Positions 5,803-5,876 of a DNA stretch of 5,876 nucleotides are shown piece by piece. Each line of letters opens with the position of its first letter. The stretch's first letter is position 1. The notes beneath the pieces are model-generated. The model was given only the letters and a program-made list of their open reading frames with translations. It did not search any database and had not been told where the DNA came from. The translations under genes were made by a program, and so were the position numbers. This DNA comes from Alphaproteobacteria bacterium (GTDB taxonomy: Bacteria > Pseudomonadota > Alphaproteobacteria > Rickettsiales > UBA998): positions 1 through 5,876 of the forward strand of contig JAKFYP010000162.1 of the NCBI GenBank assembly GCA_021730835.1. The letters are read 5' to 3'.

Positions 5803-5876
5803 ATGGTTTATATCACAACACCCCAGATTTATATGCTAGATGCGCTCACCATTGCCGGGACAGTCGCGGCGGCGCT
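5803..5876 (+). CDS. Possible N-terminus of an unidentified gene (runs off the right edge)
   Basis: From ATG at 5803 the frame MVYITTPQIYMLDALTIAGT continues open to the edge (24 codons). A second in-frame ATG is at 5833. Composition shifts from AT-rich to GC-rich here, as at a gene start, and ALTIAGTVAAA could begin a hydrophobic helix. There is no clear Shine-Dalgarno; TATAAA at 5783-5788 is a possible -10. The opposite strand also has a short frame ending at a TAA near 5831 (…VPAMVSASSI), so the strand is uncertain. Too short to identify. Confidence 0.35.
   Translation, partial: MVYITTPQIYMLDALTIAGTVAAA

Overview
The window reads as chromosomal DNA of an alphaproteobacterium. The seryl-tRNA synthetase, the MiaA domain (HRLYGF, LPALRAHGVPEL) and the hexameric-type citrate synthase all have the alphaproteobacterial style, and the coding DNA is fairly GC-rich. 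I cannot name the genus. A Rhodospirillales- or Micavibrio-like lineage is a guess. There are no rRNA, tRNA, CRISPR or IS genes in view.

Minus-strand block, 2161 down to 1: a compact run of dihydroneopterin aldolase (folB), then one long gene that joins 6-hydroxymethyl-dihydropterin pyrophosphokinase (FolK) to tRNA dimethylallyltransferase (MiaA) in a single reading frame, then the first 85 residues of a homogentisate 1,2-dioxygenase-like protein that leaves the window on the left. FolB and FolK are consecutive folate enzymes. MiaA modifies A37 of tRNAs. The covalent FolK-MiaA joint is the most unusual thing here. The DNA of its linker holds a 65-bp element bounded by 9-bp perfect inverted repeats, which looks like an absorbed intergenic spacer or an in-frame palindromic element.

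Plus-strand block, 2318 to 4170: an unrecognised 183-residue protein of visibly lower GC, divergent from folB, followed after 32 bases by serS. serS converges with gltA (citrate synthase, minus strand), with only 4 bases between their stop codons. A run of nine T/A bases sits in the last codons of gltA.

Right end, 5480 to 5876: an AT-rich spacer. It holds the gltA leader with a good Shine-Dalgarno site and an inverted repeat. It also holds a 14-bp BamHI/SmaI-like string matching a common cloning polylinker, and a 105-bp MITE-like element with 10-bp terminal inverted repeats and AATAA on both sides. A possible N-terminus of a further plus-strand gene is cut by the window edge.

No undescribed multi-gene system is evident. 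The candidates for novelty are the FolK-MiaA fusion with its linker element, and the small palindromic element near the right end.
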